Shown here piece after piece: positions 35,211-42,263 of a stretch of 64,000 nucleotides of DNA. This DNA comes from Curvibacter gracilis ATCC BAA-807 (GTDB lineage: Bacteria > Pseudomonadota > Gammaproteobacteria > Burkholderiales > Burkholderiaceae_C): positions 186,001-250,000 of the forward strand of contig NZ_JADZ01000006.1 in the NCBI RefSeq assembly GCF_000518645.1. Reading direction: 5' to 3'. A program made the position numbers and the translations under genes. Each line of letters begins with the position of its first letter. Position 1 is the first letter of the stretch. The notes below the pieces were generated by a model, which searched no databases, was not told the origin of the DNA, and saw only the letters and a program-made list of their open reading frames with translations.

Positions 35211-36088
35211 TGGCTTTTTCCTCCCCCCCACAGGCCGTGGGGGCGGTACAAGGTGATCAGGATCAGCGCCAGACCCACGGCGGCCAGGCGCAGGCTGGCC
35301 ATGCCCACTTCGGACACGCCGGGCACCCAGTCCTTGGCAAAGCGCGAGCCTTCGAGGAACACCATCAGCAGCAGCGAGCCGAAGAGGGCGCCGCGCACCG
35401 AGCCGGCGCCGCCCATGATCAGGCCCATCCACACATAGAAGGTGATCAGCGGAATGAACTGCTCGGGCGTGATGAAGGTGATGAAGTGCGCATAGAAGGC
35501 CCCCGCCAGCCCGGCCAGTGCCGCCCCCAGCATGAACACCTGCACCTTGAAGCGGGCCGGGTCCTTGCCCAGGGCCGACAGGGCGGCCTCGTCGTCGCCG
35601 ATGGCCTTGAGCAGGCGGCCGAAGGGGCTGCCGGTGAGGCGCACCGTGCCCCAGGCCACCACGGCGACGGCGCCCAGCAACACCGCGAAGATCGCGGCAT
35701 CCGACCACGGGCCCCAGCTGGCGAACAGCTTGGGCAGGCCGGGCAGGCCTTGCACGCCCTGGGTCAGCCAGCTTTCCTGCTGGATGGTGATGCGCACCGC
35801 CTCGGAAAAGCCCAGCGTCACGATGGCCAGGTAGTCGTCGCGCAGGCGCAGCGACAACAGCCCGATGGGCAGCGCCAGCAGGGCGGCCAGCACGGCCGCG
35901 GCGGCAAAGCTCAGCGGCAGGGGCACGCCTTGCAGCGACAGCAGGCCCGAGGTGTAGGCGCCGACGGCAAAGAAGGCCACCACCCCGAAGTTGACCAGCC
36001 CGGTCAGGCCGAACTGCAGGTTCAGCCCCAGGGCCAGCAGGCCATAGATCAGGGCCACGATGCCGATGGCCAGAAGATAAGCGGTCAT
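35207..36088 (-). CDS. livM: Branched-chain amino acid-type ABC permease LivM
   Basis: 293-residue inner-membrane permease with about eight to nine hydrophobic segments. It contains the family blocks GLLALGLNLQFGLTGLVNFG near the N-terminus, GLLSLRLRDDYLAIVTLGFS, and the EAA-like LKAIGDDEAALSALGKDPAR loop that contacts the ATPases. ATG 36088 lies seven bases after livH. Confidence 0.93.
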   Translation of the reverse strand: MTAYLLAIGIVALIYGLLALGLNLQFGLTGLVNFGVVAFFAVGAYTSGLLSLQGVPLPLSFAAAAVLAALLALPIGLLSLRLRDDYLAIVTLGFSEAVRITIQQESWLTQGVQGLPGLPKLFASWGPWSDAAIFAVLLGAVAVVAWGTVRLTGSPFGRLLKAIGDDEAALSALGKDPARFKVQVFMLGAALAGLAGAFYAHFITFITPEQFIPLITFYVWMGLIMGGAGSVRGALFGSLLLMVFLEGSRFAKDWVPGVSEVGMASLRLAAVGLALILITLYRPHGLWGGGKSQ

Positions 36089-36095
36089 GGCGTCC

Positions 36096-36971
36096 TCACC
36101 TCACCAGCTGCACCCGGCCCATCAAGCCGGCCGGCCGCAGCAACAACACACCCGCCAGCACGGCAAAGGCCAGCACCAGCTTGTAAGACGGGCCCAGCAA
36201 GGGCACGGCCAGTTCCTGCACCACGCCCAGCAGCAAGGCCCCGAGCACGGCGCCCACCGGGCTGCCGATGCCGCCCAGCACCATGGCCGCAAAGGCGGGG
36301 ATCAGGCTTTCCCAGCCCATGTCGGGGGTGACCACGGCCTTCATGCCCAACAGCACGCCGCCCACCGCCGACAGGGCGCCCACCAGCAGCCACAGGCTGA
36401 TCATCAGCCCCCCGGCCCGGATGCCGCTGGCGCGGGCCAGATCGGCGCTGTCGGCCACGGCACGCAACTGGCGACCGAAGCTGGTGCGGTAGATCAGCAC
36501 GAACACCCCGGCCAGGCAGGCCGCCGCCAGCGCGGCGATCACCAGGTCGGTGGGCAGCAGGCGCACGCCGCCGAAGTTCCAGGCCCGCACCAGGGGCAGA
36601 TCGAAGGTGCGCTGGTCGTGGCCGGCAAAGAACGAGATCAGGCTGCGCAGCAAAAAGCCCAGCCCGATGGCCGCCAGCATCGAGGCCACCATGGGGCGCC
36701 CGGCCAGCTTTCTGAAGATCAGCCGGTAGGCACCAACCGACACCCCGGCGGTGATCACCGCCCCCAGCAGGGCCGCCGCCCACAGCGGCCAGCCCAGCAG
36801 CCACTGCACGGCCACGGCGGCATAGGCCCCGGTGGTCAGCAGGTCGCCGCTGGCCGCATTGGGAAAGCGGTTGACCCCCATCACCAGGGTCATGGCCAGG
36901 GCGGGCAGGGCCACCACCAGGCCTTCGATCAAGCCATTGATCAACAGGTTTGCGAATTCGATCCAGGTCAT
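36096..36971 (-). CDS. livH: Branched-chain amino acid-type ABC permease LivH
   Basis: 291-residue permease, partner of LivM. It opens with IEFANLLINGLIEGLVVALP and has AMTLVMGVNRFPNAASGDLL, a variant of the family nucleotide-binding-proximal block, and RAVADSADLARASGIRAGG, the EAA loop. A TTG codon precedes ATG 36971 in frame; the ATG is the simpler start. About 100 bases containing a GC-rich imperfect hairpin (36999-37021) separate it from livK and could give livK more product than the membrane genes, as is common in such operons (inference). Confidence 0.92.
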   Translation of the reverse strand: MTWIEFANLLINGLIEGLVVALPALAMTLVMGVNRFPNAASGDLLTTGAYAAVAVQWLLGWPLWAAALLGAVITAGVSVGAYRLIFRKLAGRPMVASMLAAIGLGFLLRSLISFFAGHDQRTFDLPLVRAWNFGGVRLLPTDLVIAALAAACLAGVFVLIYRTSFGRQLRAVADSADLARASGIRAGGLMISLWLLVGALSAVGGVLLGMKAVVTPDMGWESLIPAFAAMVLGGIGSPVGAVLGALLLGVVQELAVPLLGPSYKLVLAFAVLAGVLLLRPAGLMGRVQLVR

Positions 36972-37074
36972 CAAGTCATCTCATGGGTCATGCCCGTTGG
37001 GCCCACCACCGGGGTGGGGCCAGTTGCCCTGCGGGCCGGTGCCAGGTCAGGCGCCCGGCCGGCCCGCCGGACCA

Positions 37075-38298
37075 TCACGTGGCGCTGATGGACACCACGT
37101 CGCGGCGCACCAGCTGGCCTTTTTCGATCACGTACACCCCGAAGTCGGGGGTGGCGTCGCCGAACTTGTCGAAGTCGAGCTTGCTGGAGGCGCCTTCGTA
37201 GTTCACCTTGCCCTTCTTGGCCAGCAGGGCCTTGCCTTCGGCAAAGGTGCCCACGGCCGTGCCGGGGGCGTTGCTCACATCGCGCAGGCGGGCGTTGATC
37301 TGCTCGACGCTGGCGCCGGGGCCGGCGGCCTCCATGGCCAGGGCCAGGCTGATCACCATGTCGTAGGCCATGGCGGCGTAGATGTTGGTCGAGGCGGGTT
37401 TGCCAGCGGCCTTCTGGAACAGCGCATCGAAATGCGCATAGGCAGCGCTCTTCTCGTTGGACACGGTGTCCACCGAGATGATGCCCTCGCACACCTCGGC
37501 CCCGAGGGCTTTGACCAGATCGGGGTTGGCGGCCCAGCCGGGGATGACCCATTTGTTGTCGGCCCCGGCCTGGAACCATTCGCGCAGCAAGATGGTGGTG
37601 TCGGGCAGGTACGAGCCGGTCACGATCACATCGGGCTTGGCCGCCAGGATCTTCTGCAACTCGCTGCGGTAGCTGGGGCGGTTGGGCTCGTAGGTGACAT
37701 GGGCCACCACCTGGCCGCCGCGCTGCTTCCAGACCTTGGTGAAGCCCTCGGTGTTGCCCAGGCCCGAGGCGTTGTTGAAGGCCATGGTGGCCGGGCGCTT
37801 GAAGCCGCGCTTGGCGCAGATCTCGGCAAAGGCCGCGCCGAAGCGGTCGTTGGTGGCCTGGAAGCGCCAGACCAGGTCCTTGGTGTCGAGGGTGGAGATG
37901 GCGGGGGCGCCCGAGACATTCATCTCGATCAGGCCGGCCGCCTCGGTCAAGGGCATCACCGCCAGGGTCACGCCCGAGGCCCAGGTGCCGAGCACGGCCT
38001 GCACCTTGTTCACCTCGATCAGCTTCTTGGCCGCGAGCACGGCGGCATCGGGCTTGGTCTGGTCGTCTTCGGTGAACAGCTCGAGCTTGCGGCCGCCGGC
38101 GCCGCCCGCGGCGTTGACCTCGTCCACCGCCAGCCGGATGGCCTGCTGCATGCCCGGGCCATAGGGGCTGCCGGCCCCGGTGATGGGGGTGAGCGAGCCG
38201 ATGCGGAACGCCTCACCCTGCTGGGCAAAGCCGAGGCGGGGCAGGCACGACAGGGCGGCAGCCAGGCCGGAGAGCTGGACGAGTTGGCGACGTTGCAT
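37075..38298 (-). CDS. ABC transporter periplasmic substrate-binding protein, LivK-like
   Basis: 407-residue periplasmic binding protein of the Leu/Ile/Val type. The signal peptide MQRRQLVQLSGLAAALSCLP ends near GFAQQ. The mature part is two-lobed, with IGSLTPITGAGSPYGPGMQQ at its start and AVLGTWASGVTLAVMPLTEA in lobe 1. The sequence does not identify the ligand; the adjacent amidohydrolase suggests an amide or peptide-like compound rather than plain leucine. ATG 38298 has TTGGAG eight bases upstream. The 96-base gap before it is extraordinarily pyrimidine-rich on the coding strand. Confidence 0.9.
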   Translation of the reverse strand: MQRRQLVQLSGLAAALSCLPRLGFAQQGEAFRIGSLTPITGAGSPYGPGMQQAIRLAVDEVNAAGGAGGRKLELFTEDDQTKPDAAVLAAKKLIEVNKVQAVLGTWASGVTLAVMPLTEAAGLIEMNVSGAPAISTLDTKDLVWRFQATNDRFGAAFAEICAKRGFKRPATMAFNNASGLGNTEGFTKVWKQRGGQVVAHVTYEPNRPSYRSELQKILAAKPDVIVTGSYLPDTTILLREWFQAGADNKWVIPGWAANPDLVKALGAEVCEGIISVDTVSNEKSAAYAHFDALFQKAAGKPASTNIYAAMAYDMVISLALAMEAAGPGASVEQINARLRDVSNAPGTAVGTFAEGKALLAKKGKVNYEGASSKLDFDKFGDATPDFGVYVIEKGQLVRRDVVSISAT

Positions 38299-38394
38299 GA
38301 GGGTTCTCCAAGAGGGGGGGTGAGGGGGTGGCGAAAAGAGGGAGAAAAAACGGAGAAAAGGCGAAGAAAGGGGGGGCGGCTGGCTTGGTGTGCG

Positions 38395-39627
38395 TCAGAG
38401 CGTGTTCTTGTGCAGCAGCCCGTCCTTGAGGATGGCGCGGATGTGTTCGCCCTGGTTCAGCAGGCAGCGGATGTCGCTCAGGGGGTTGCCGTCCACCAGC
38501 AGCAGATCGGCGATGGCACCGGCTGTGACCTCGCCCAACTGGCCGCTCTGGCCCAGGATCTCGGCGCCGATCAGGGTGGCCTGCTGCAGCACCGGGCCGT
38601 TGCCCAGGATCTCGGCGCGCAGGCGCAGTTCGTCCGATTGCAGCGGGTGGGTCTCGCCCAGCAGATCGCTGCCCAGGCCCATCTTCACCCCGGCGCGCGC
38701 CAGGATCTCGATGGCCTGCCGGCCCTGGCCGCGCACCGACTCGATCTTGGCGATCGAGGCCGCCGGCAGCCCGTAACGCTCGCCCTCGTTGGCCAGGCCT
38801 TCGTAGGTGATCAGGGTGGGCACCATGTAGGCGCCCAGCTCGGCCATCAGCTCGGCGGTGGGGGCATCCACCAGGTTGCCGTGCTCGATGGTGCGCACGC
38901 CGCAGCGCACGGCGCGGGCGATGGCGCGTGGGGTGTAGGCATGGGCCATCACGTAGGTGTTGGCGTTGCCGGCTTCTTCGACGATGGCGCGCAGCTCGGC
39001 TTCGGAGTAGCCCAGGTTGCCGATCGGGTCGTTGGGCGAGGCCACGCCGCCCGAGGCCATCACCTTGATCTGGCTGGCCCCCTTGAGGATCTCTTCACGC
39101 ACGGCCAGGCGGCAGGCATCCACGCCGTCCACCACACGCCCGATGTTGCCCAGCTTGTAGGCGCACGAGCAGGCGTCCAGATCGTCATTGCGGGGCCGGA
39201 AGTCGGCGTGGCCGCCGGTCTGCGACAGCGCCTTGCCCGAGGAGAACAGGCGCGGGCCCGGCACCAGGCCGGTGCGCACCGCTTCGGCCAGCGACCAGTC
39301 GGCGCCCCCCGCATCGCGCACCGAGGTGAAGCCGCGCTCGAGCATGGCCTTCATGATGGGCAGGGCACGCAGCATCACGAACACATTGGGCTGGCGGGCC
39401 ACCCCGCCCAGGTTGAAGGATGAGGCCACCGTGTGCACATGGCAGTCGATCAGGCCGGGCATCAGCGTCATGCCCCGGGCATCCAGGGTGGTGCAGCCAG
39501 CAGGCACGCTGAGGTCGGTGCCCACGGCGGCGATGCGCCCGTCCGAGACCAGCACCGAGAGGCCGCTGCGCAGCGTGAGGGCATGCACATCCAGAACATG
39601 GCTGTTGACGATCAGCAAGTGGGTCAT
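38395..39627 (-). CDS. Amidohydrolase family protein (imidazolonepropionase/prolidase-like)
   Basis: 410-residue metal-dependent hydrolase of the amidohydrolase superfamily. Metal ligands are visible as His-x-His in GLIDCHVHTVAS, a probable carboxylated Lys in IKVMASGGVASP, two further His in YVMAHAYTPRA and RTIEHGNLVD, and the catalytic Asp in MGLGSDLLG. This arrangement is that of the COG1228 group, which includes Xaa-Pro and other N-acyl/peptide hydrolases. It has no signal peptide, so it probably acts in the cytoplasm on a substrate imported by the downstream LivFGHMK-type transporter. It starts the operon and is divergent from a LysR regulator. Confidence 0.85.
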   Translation of the reverse strand: MTHLLIVNSHVLDVHALTLRSGLSVLVSDGRIAAVGTDLSVPAGCTTLDARGMTLMPGLIDCHVHTVASSFNLGGVARQPNVFVMLRALPIMKAMLERGFTSVRDAGGADWSLAEAVRTGLVPGPRLFSSGKALSQTGGHADFRPRNDDLDACSCAYKLGNIGRVVDGVDACRLAVREEILKGASQIKVMASGGVASPNDPIGNLGYSEAELRAIVEEAGNANTYVMAHAYTPRAIARAVRCGVRTIEHGNLVDAPTAELMAELGAYMVPTLITYEGLANEGERYGLPAASIAKIESVRGQGRQAIEILARAGVKMGLGSDLLGETHPLQSDELRLRAEILGNGPVLQQATLIGAEILGQSGQLGEVTAGAIADLLLVDGNPLSDIRCLLNQGEHIRAILKDGLLHKNTL

Positions 39628-39658
39628 GGGCGTTCAGAAAATCCGTTGGACACTACAA

Positions 39659-39667
39659 ATTACTCAT
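39659..39667. promoter_or_regulatory. Possible operator half-site, copy 1 (ATTACTCAT)
   Basis: ATTACTCAT lies 32 bases upstream of the amidohydrolase start and recurs at 39824-39832 near the divergent LysR gene. The wider match is ATTACTCATGGCTTC against ATTACTCATAAGCTGC. Both are AT-rich islands in GC-rich DNA. A regulator binding both promoters is an inference. Confidence 0.35.
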
Positions 39668-39823
39668 GGCTTCAGACACGGGGCCAGGGCCTTGAGCTTG
39701 GGCAGCCAGCAGGGGTTTCAGGGGTTTTCCCTGGGTAAACCCGCCGCCGGTGCTCAAACATGTTGCATTTATCGGGCCAATCGGGTCTGGCTGCAATGCC
39801 TAAAATCTCACCACTCCATGACC

Positions 39824-39832
39824 ATTACTCAT
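39824..39832. promoter_or_regulatory. Possible operator half-site, copy 2 (ATTACTCAT)
   Basis: Second copy of the nonamer, ending nine bases before the LysR gene start. Its overlap with the LysR ribosome-binding region would suit autorepression. Confidence 0.3.
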
Positions 39833-39840
39833 AAGCTGCG

Positions 39841-40791
39841 ATGCGAAGACTCTGCCCCACCATCTCGGAACTGAACGCCTTCCATGCCGCCGCCAAGCAC
39901 CAGGCCTTCACCATGGCGGCCAAGGACCTGTGCGTGACGCAAAGCGCCATCAGCCGCCACATCGCCTCGCTGGAGGACTACCTGGGCCAGAAACTGTTCA
40001 TGCGCAAAAGCGCCGGGCTGGAGCTGACCGAGGCCGGTGCCACCTACCTCAACGCCACCCGCCCGGCCATGGCCGCACTCGAATCGGCCACGGCCCAGCT
40101 GATGTCCTATGGCGGCAATGGCGGGGCCCTGAACCTGTCGGTGCCGCCCACGTTTGCGGCGCAGTGGCTGTTTCCGCGCCTGGGCCACTTCAAGCGCACC
40201 CTGCCCCAGGTCACGCTGAACTTCGTGCGCTACCAGCATGCCCACGACTTTGCCGTGCCGCACGAATTCGATGCCGCCATCCAGTTCGGCTACGGCAACT
40301 GGCCCAGTGCCAACGCGCGCTACCTGATCGGCCAGGAAACCAGCCTGGTGTGCAGCCCGCAAGTGCGCGACAGCCTGGCGCTGCGCAGCCCGCAAGACCT
40401 GCAGCGCGCCACGCTGCTGCAGCACATCGAGGTGCCGCTGGCCTGGCACGACTGGCTGCAGGCGCACCAGTGCGACACCTCGGGCAGCCGCTTCGGGCCG
40501 GGCTTCAACCTGTATTCGCTGATCATCCGCGCCGCGGTGTCGGGCTTTGGTGTGGCCATCGTTCCCACCTGCCTGGTGGAGGACGAACTGCAGGCCGGCA
40601 GCCTGGTGGAACCCCTGGGCGACCGCTACCAGAGCCCCCTGGGCTATTACCTGTGCGCCCCCAGCGCACGCGCCAACCTGTCGGCCTACAAGCTGGTCAG
40701 CGCCTGGCTGGAGCACTGCTGCAGCCACGCCGAGGCCGCCAGCGCCGAAGCACCGCGCGACTGCATCTTCTGCAAGACGGCCCAGAGTTGA
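39841..40791 (+). CDS. LysR-family regulator (GcvA-like)
   Basis: 316-residue transcriptional regulator. The N-terminal winged helix-turn-helix is clear (ISELNAFHAAAKHQAFTMAA, then VTQSAISRHIASLEDYLGQ), followed by a linker helix and an effector-binding domain whose LPQVTLNFVRYQ and GFGVAIVPTCLVEDEL segments resemble the GcvA subgroup. Its C-terminus is Cys-rich (HCCSHAE, then DCIFCKTAQS), which is unusual. It is divergent from the amidohydrolase-liv operon by 213 bases, the classical position for a LysR protein controlling that operon. No strong ribosome site precedes ATG 39841. Confidence 0.9.
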   Translation: MRRLCPTISELNAFHAAAKHQAFTMAAKDLCVTQSAISRHIASLEDYLGQKLFMRKSAGLELTEAGATYLNATRPAMAALESATAQLMSYGGNGGALNLSVPPTFAAQWLFPRLGHFKRTLPQVTLNFVRYQHAHDFAVPHEFDAAIQFGYGNWPSANARYLIGQETSLVCSPQVRDSLALRSPQDLQRATLLQHIEVPLAWHDWLQAHQCDTSGSRFGPGFNLYSLIIRAAVSGFGVAIVPTCLVEDELQAGSLVEPLGDRYQSPLGYYLCAPSARANLSAYKLVSAWLEHCCSHAEAASAEAPRDCIFCKTAQS

Positions 40792-40835
40792 GACCTGCGT
40801 GCAGGGCGGGGTGCCCCAGCCGGTTGGCCTGTTTA

Positions 40836-40853
40836 TACTGTGATTATTCACAG
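40836..40853 (+). promoter_or_regulatory. LexA (SOS) box upstream of tag
   Basis: TACTGTGATTATTCACAG contains an exact CTGT-N8-ACAG (40838-40853) in which the dyad extends to CTGTGA-N4-TCACAG. It lies 38 bases before the tag ATG. The core matches the LexA box of beta- and gamma-proteobacteria. The TGTGA/TCACA arms resemble CRP half-sites, but the spacing is 4 rather than 6. LexA control of a DNA glycosylase is the better reading. Confidence 0.65.
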
Positions 40854-40864
40854 CCCCCCCCCCC
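40854..40864 (+). repeat. Run of 11 C in the tag leader
   Basis: Eleven consecutive C bases directly follow the LexA-like box and are followed by T and five more C. The run is 27 bases before the tag ATG and leaves no room for a normal ribosome site next to it. Length changes here would alter promoter or leader spacing. Confidence 0.9.
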
Positions 40865-40891
40865 TCCCCCACAACCATCACACCCTTCGCC

Positions 40892-41530
40892 ATGCCCGAC
40901 CTCAGCCCCACCCCTGCCGGCCTGTTCAAGGACGATCACCAGACCCTGCGCTGCGTGTGGTGCCGCGCCACCCCCGAGTACCAGCGCTACCACGACACCG
41001 AGTGGGGCTTTCCAGTGCATGACGACACCCGGCTGTTCGAAAAGATCTGCCTAGAGGGTTTTCAGGCCGGGCTGAGCTGGCTGACCATCCTGAACAAGCG
41101 CGAGGGCTTCCGCCAGGCTTTCGAGGGCTTTGACATCGACCGCGTGGCCGCCCTGGGCGAGGCCGACATCGCCCGCCTGCTGCTCAACCCGGGCATCGTG
41201 CGGCACCGCGGCAAGATCGCCTCCACCCTCAACAACGCGCGCCGGGCCCAGGCGCTGCGCGACGAGTTCGGCAGCCTGGCGGCCTACTTCTGGCGTTTCG
41301 AGCCCCCCGCCGGCAGCCGCCCCGAGACCATCACCTCGCTGAGCCTGCAAGGCCTGACCACCTCGGCCGAATCGGTGGCCCTGTCCAAAGACCTCAAGAA
41401 GCGTGGCTGGAGCTTTGTCGGCCCCACCACCATGTACGCCTTCATGCAGGCCATGGGCCTGGTCAACGACCACCTGGAGGGCTGCCACGCGCGCCCCCTG
41501 GCCCTGGCCCGGCGCGCCGCCATCGGCTGA
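40892..41530 (+). CDS. tag: DNA-3-methyladenine glycosylase I
   Basis: Base-excision repair glycosylase that removes 3-methyladenine from alkylated DNA. The 212-residue protein has the Tag pattern: N-terminal CVWCRATPEYQRYHDTEWG with the Cys and His zinc ligands, LFEKICLEGFQAGLSWLTIL with the catalytic-pocket Glu and Trp, NPGIVRHRGKI, and the C-terminal zinc pair in VNDHLEGCHAR. The N-terminus is about ten residues longer than in E. coli Tag, so a later start is possible, but no other ATG precedes the zinc motif. It has its own SOS-type promoter region and an intrinsic terminator. Confidence 0.95.
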   Translation: MPDLSPTPAGLFKDDHQTLRCVWCRATPEYQRYHDTEWGFPVHDDTRLFEKICLEGFQAGLSWLTILNKREGFRQAFEGFDIDRVAALGEADIARLLLNPGIVRHRGKIASTLNNARRAQALRDEFGSLAAYFWRFEPPAGSRPETITSLSLQGLTTSAESVALSKDLKKRGWSFVGPTTMYAFMQAMGLVNDHLEGCHARPLALARRAAIG

Positions 41531-41550
41531 GCTGGCGCAGACGACAAAAA

Positions 41551-41574
41551 GGCGGGCCCGAGGGCCCGCCTTTT
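41551..41574 (+). terminator. Intrinsic terminator after tag
   Basis: GGCGGGCCC and GGGCCCGCC form a strong stem, flanked by AAAAA before and TTTT after. It lies 21 bases past the tag stop and, because of the flanking A run, can also serve the convergent repeat-protein gene at 41604. Confidence 0.85.
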
Positions 41575-41603
41575 CGGAGGGGTGCAAGGTGAAGCTGCCG
41601 GGC

Positions 41604-41984
41604 TCAGCGCAGCACCGGGAACACTTTCGACTTGGAGTCCACCGACACGGCCGAATCCTTGGCGGCCTTGACGGCTTCGGCGTCCACCTCGGCACGGTCG
41701 CGGCTGCTGGGCAGGGCCGGGGCCACCTTGGACTTGGAATCGACCGACACGGCCGAATCGCGGGCGGCCTTGATGGCTTCGGCCTCGACCTCGGCGCGGG
41801 TGCGGGTGCTGTTCAGCACCGGGGCCACCTTGGACTTGGAATCGACCGAAACAGCCGAATCACGGGCGGCCTTGACCGCTTCGGCTTCGACTTCGGCGCG
41901 GCTGCGCACATCGGCCTGGGCCGACACGCCGGCCAGGCCGGCCAGGGCTGCAAACAAGAGAGCGGTGAGTTGGGTGGGCTTCAT
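41604..41984 (-). CDS. Small secreted protein of three tandem repeats
   Basis: 126-residue protein with a cleavable signal peptide (LTALLFAALAGLAGVSAQA). The mature part consists of three near-identical repeats of 34, 34 and 31 residues. Each repeat begins (S/T/D)RAEV(E/D)AEA(V/I)KAA and continues (R/K)DSAVSVDSKSKV, then P and a short linker. The mature protein is charged, has no Cys, and looks helical then extended. Short secreted proteins with RAEVxAEA repeats, related to DUF4148, are common in Burkholderiales and have no known function; the family link is my recognition, not a search. The identical VSVDSKSKV core in all three units points to recent duplication or gene conversion. Confidence 0.75.
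   Translation of the reverse strand: MKPTQLTALLFAALAGLAGVSAQADVRSRAEVEAEAVKAARDSAVSVDSKSKVAPVLNSTRTRAEVEAEAIKAARDSAVSVDSKSKVAPALPSSRDRAEVDAEAVKAAKDSAVSVDSKSKVFPVLR
41607..41903 (-). repeat. Three in-frame tandem repeats of about 102 bp
   Basis: On the minus strand, unit 1 is 41903-41802, unit 2 is 41801-41700 and unit 3 is 41699-41607 (shorter). Units 1 and 2 encode nearly identical peptides. The repeat lies inside the secreted-protein gene, so copy-number change would keep the frame. Confidence 0.85.
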
Positions 41985-42211
41985 GGTGTCAGGTTCTCGC
42001 GGTCAGTGGCGTTGGAAGATCAAACCGGGCCGGCCTTGGGCTTGGCCCCGGATGACGCGACTGTAGACAAGCAATCACCACAACAAAACAGCCAGATGTT
42101 CAAATAAGAATTTCAATTTCAACAACAATCCTGCCATCAGGATGTCATGGAGACGGGGGTTCGTCCCCTGCGCCGTCGGGCCAGCCTCTGCCACCCATGG
42201 TCGGCGCGCGA

Positions 42212-42229
42212 TACTGTATATAAAATCAG
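42212..42229 (+). promoter_or_regulatory. LexA-like (SOS) box upstream of the nuclease-helicase operon
   Basis: TACTGTATATAAAATCAG matches the LexA consensus TACTGTATATN2AN2CAG at all but the first base of the right half (TCAG for ACAG). It is the only such AT-rich motif in the 279-base gap and lies 35 bases before the ATG at 42264. The TATAAAAT inside it can also serve as a -10 element, so a repressor bound here would block transcription. Confidence 0.65.
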
Positions 42230-42263
42230 CCATCACCCGCCGACCCGCCCGACGCCGCACCCC

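Noticed and set aside
33748-38298. Standard leucine/isoleucine/valine importer
   Set aside because: Family assignment is kept, but substrate assignment is not: the adjacent amidohydrolase and LysR gene point to another ligand, and HAAT systems import many amides and amino-acid derivatives.
40839-40852. TGTGATTATTCACA upstream of tag as a CRP/FNR site
   Set aside because: The arms match a CRP half-site, but the spacing is 4 instead of 6 and the FNR core TTGAT/ATCAA is absent. CTGT-N8-ACAG fits LexA exactly.
41607-41903. CRISPR array or satellite repeat
   Set aside because: The three units are about 102 bp, contiguous without unique spacers, and in frame within a signal-peptide-bearing gene.
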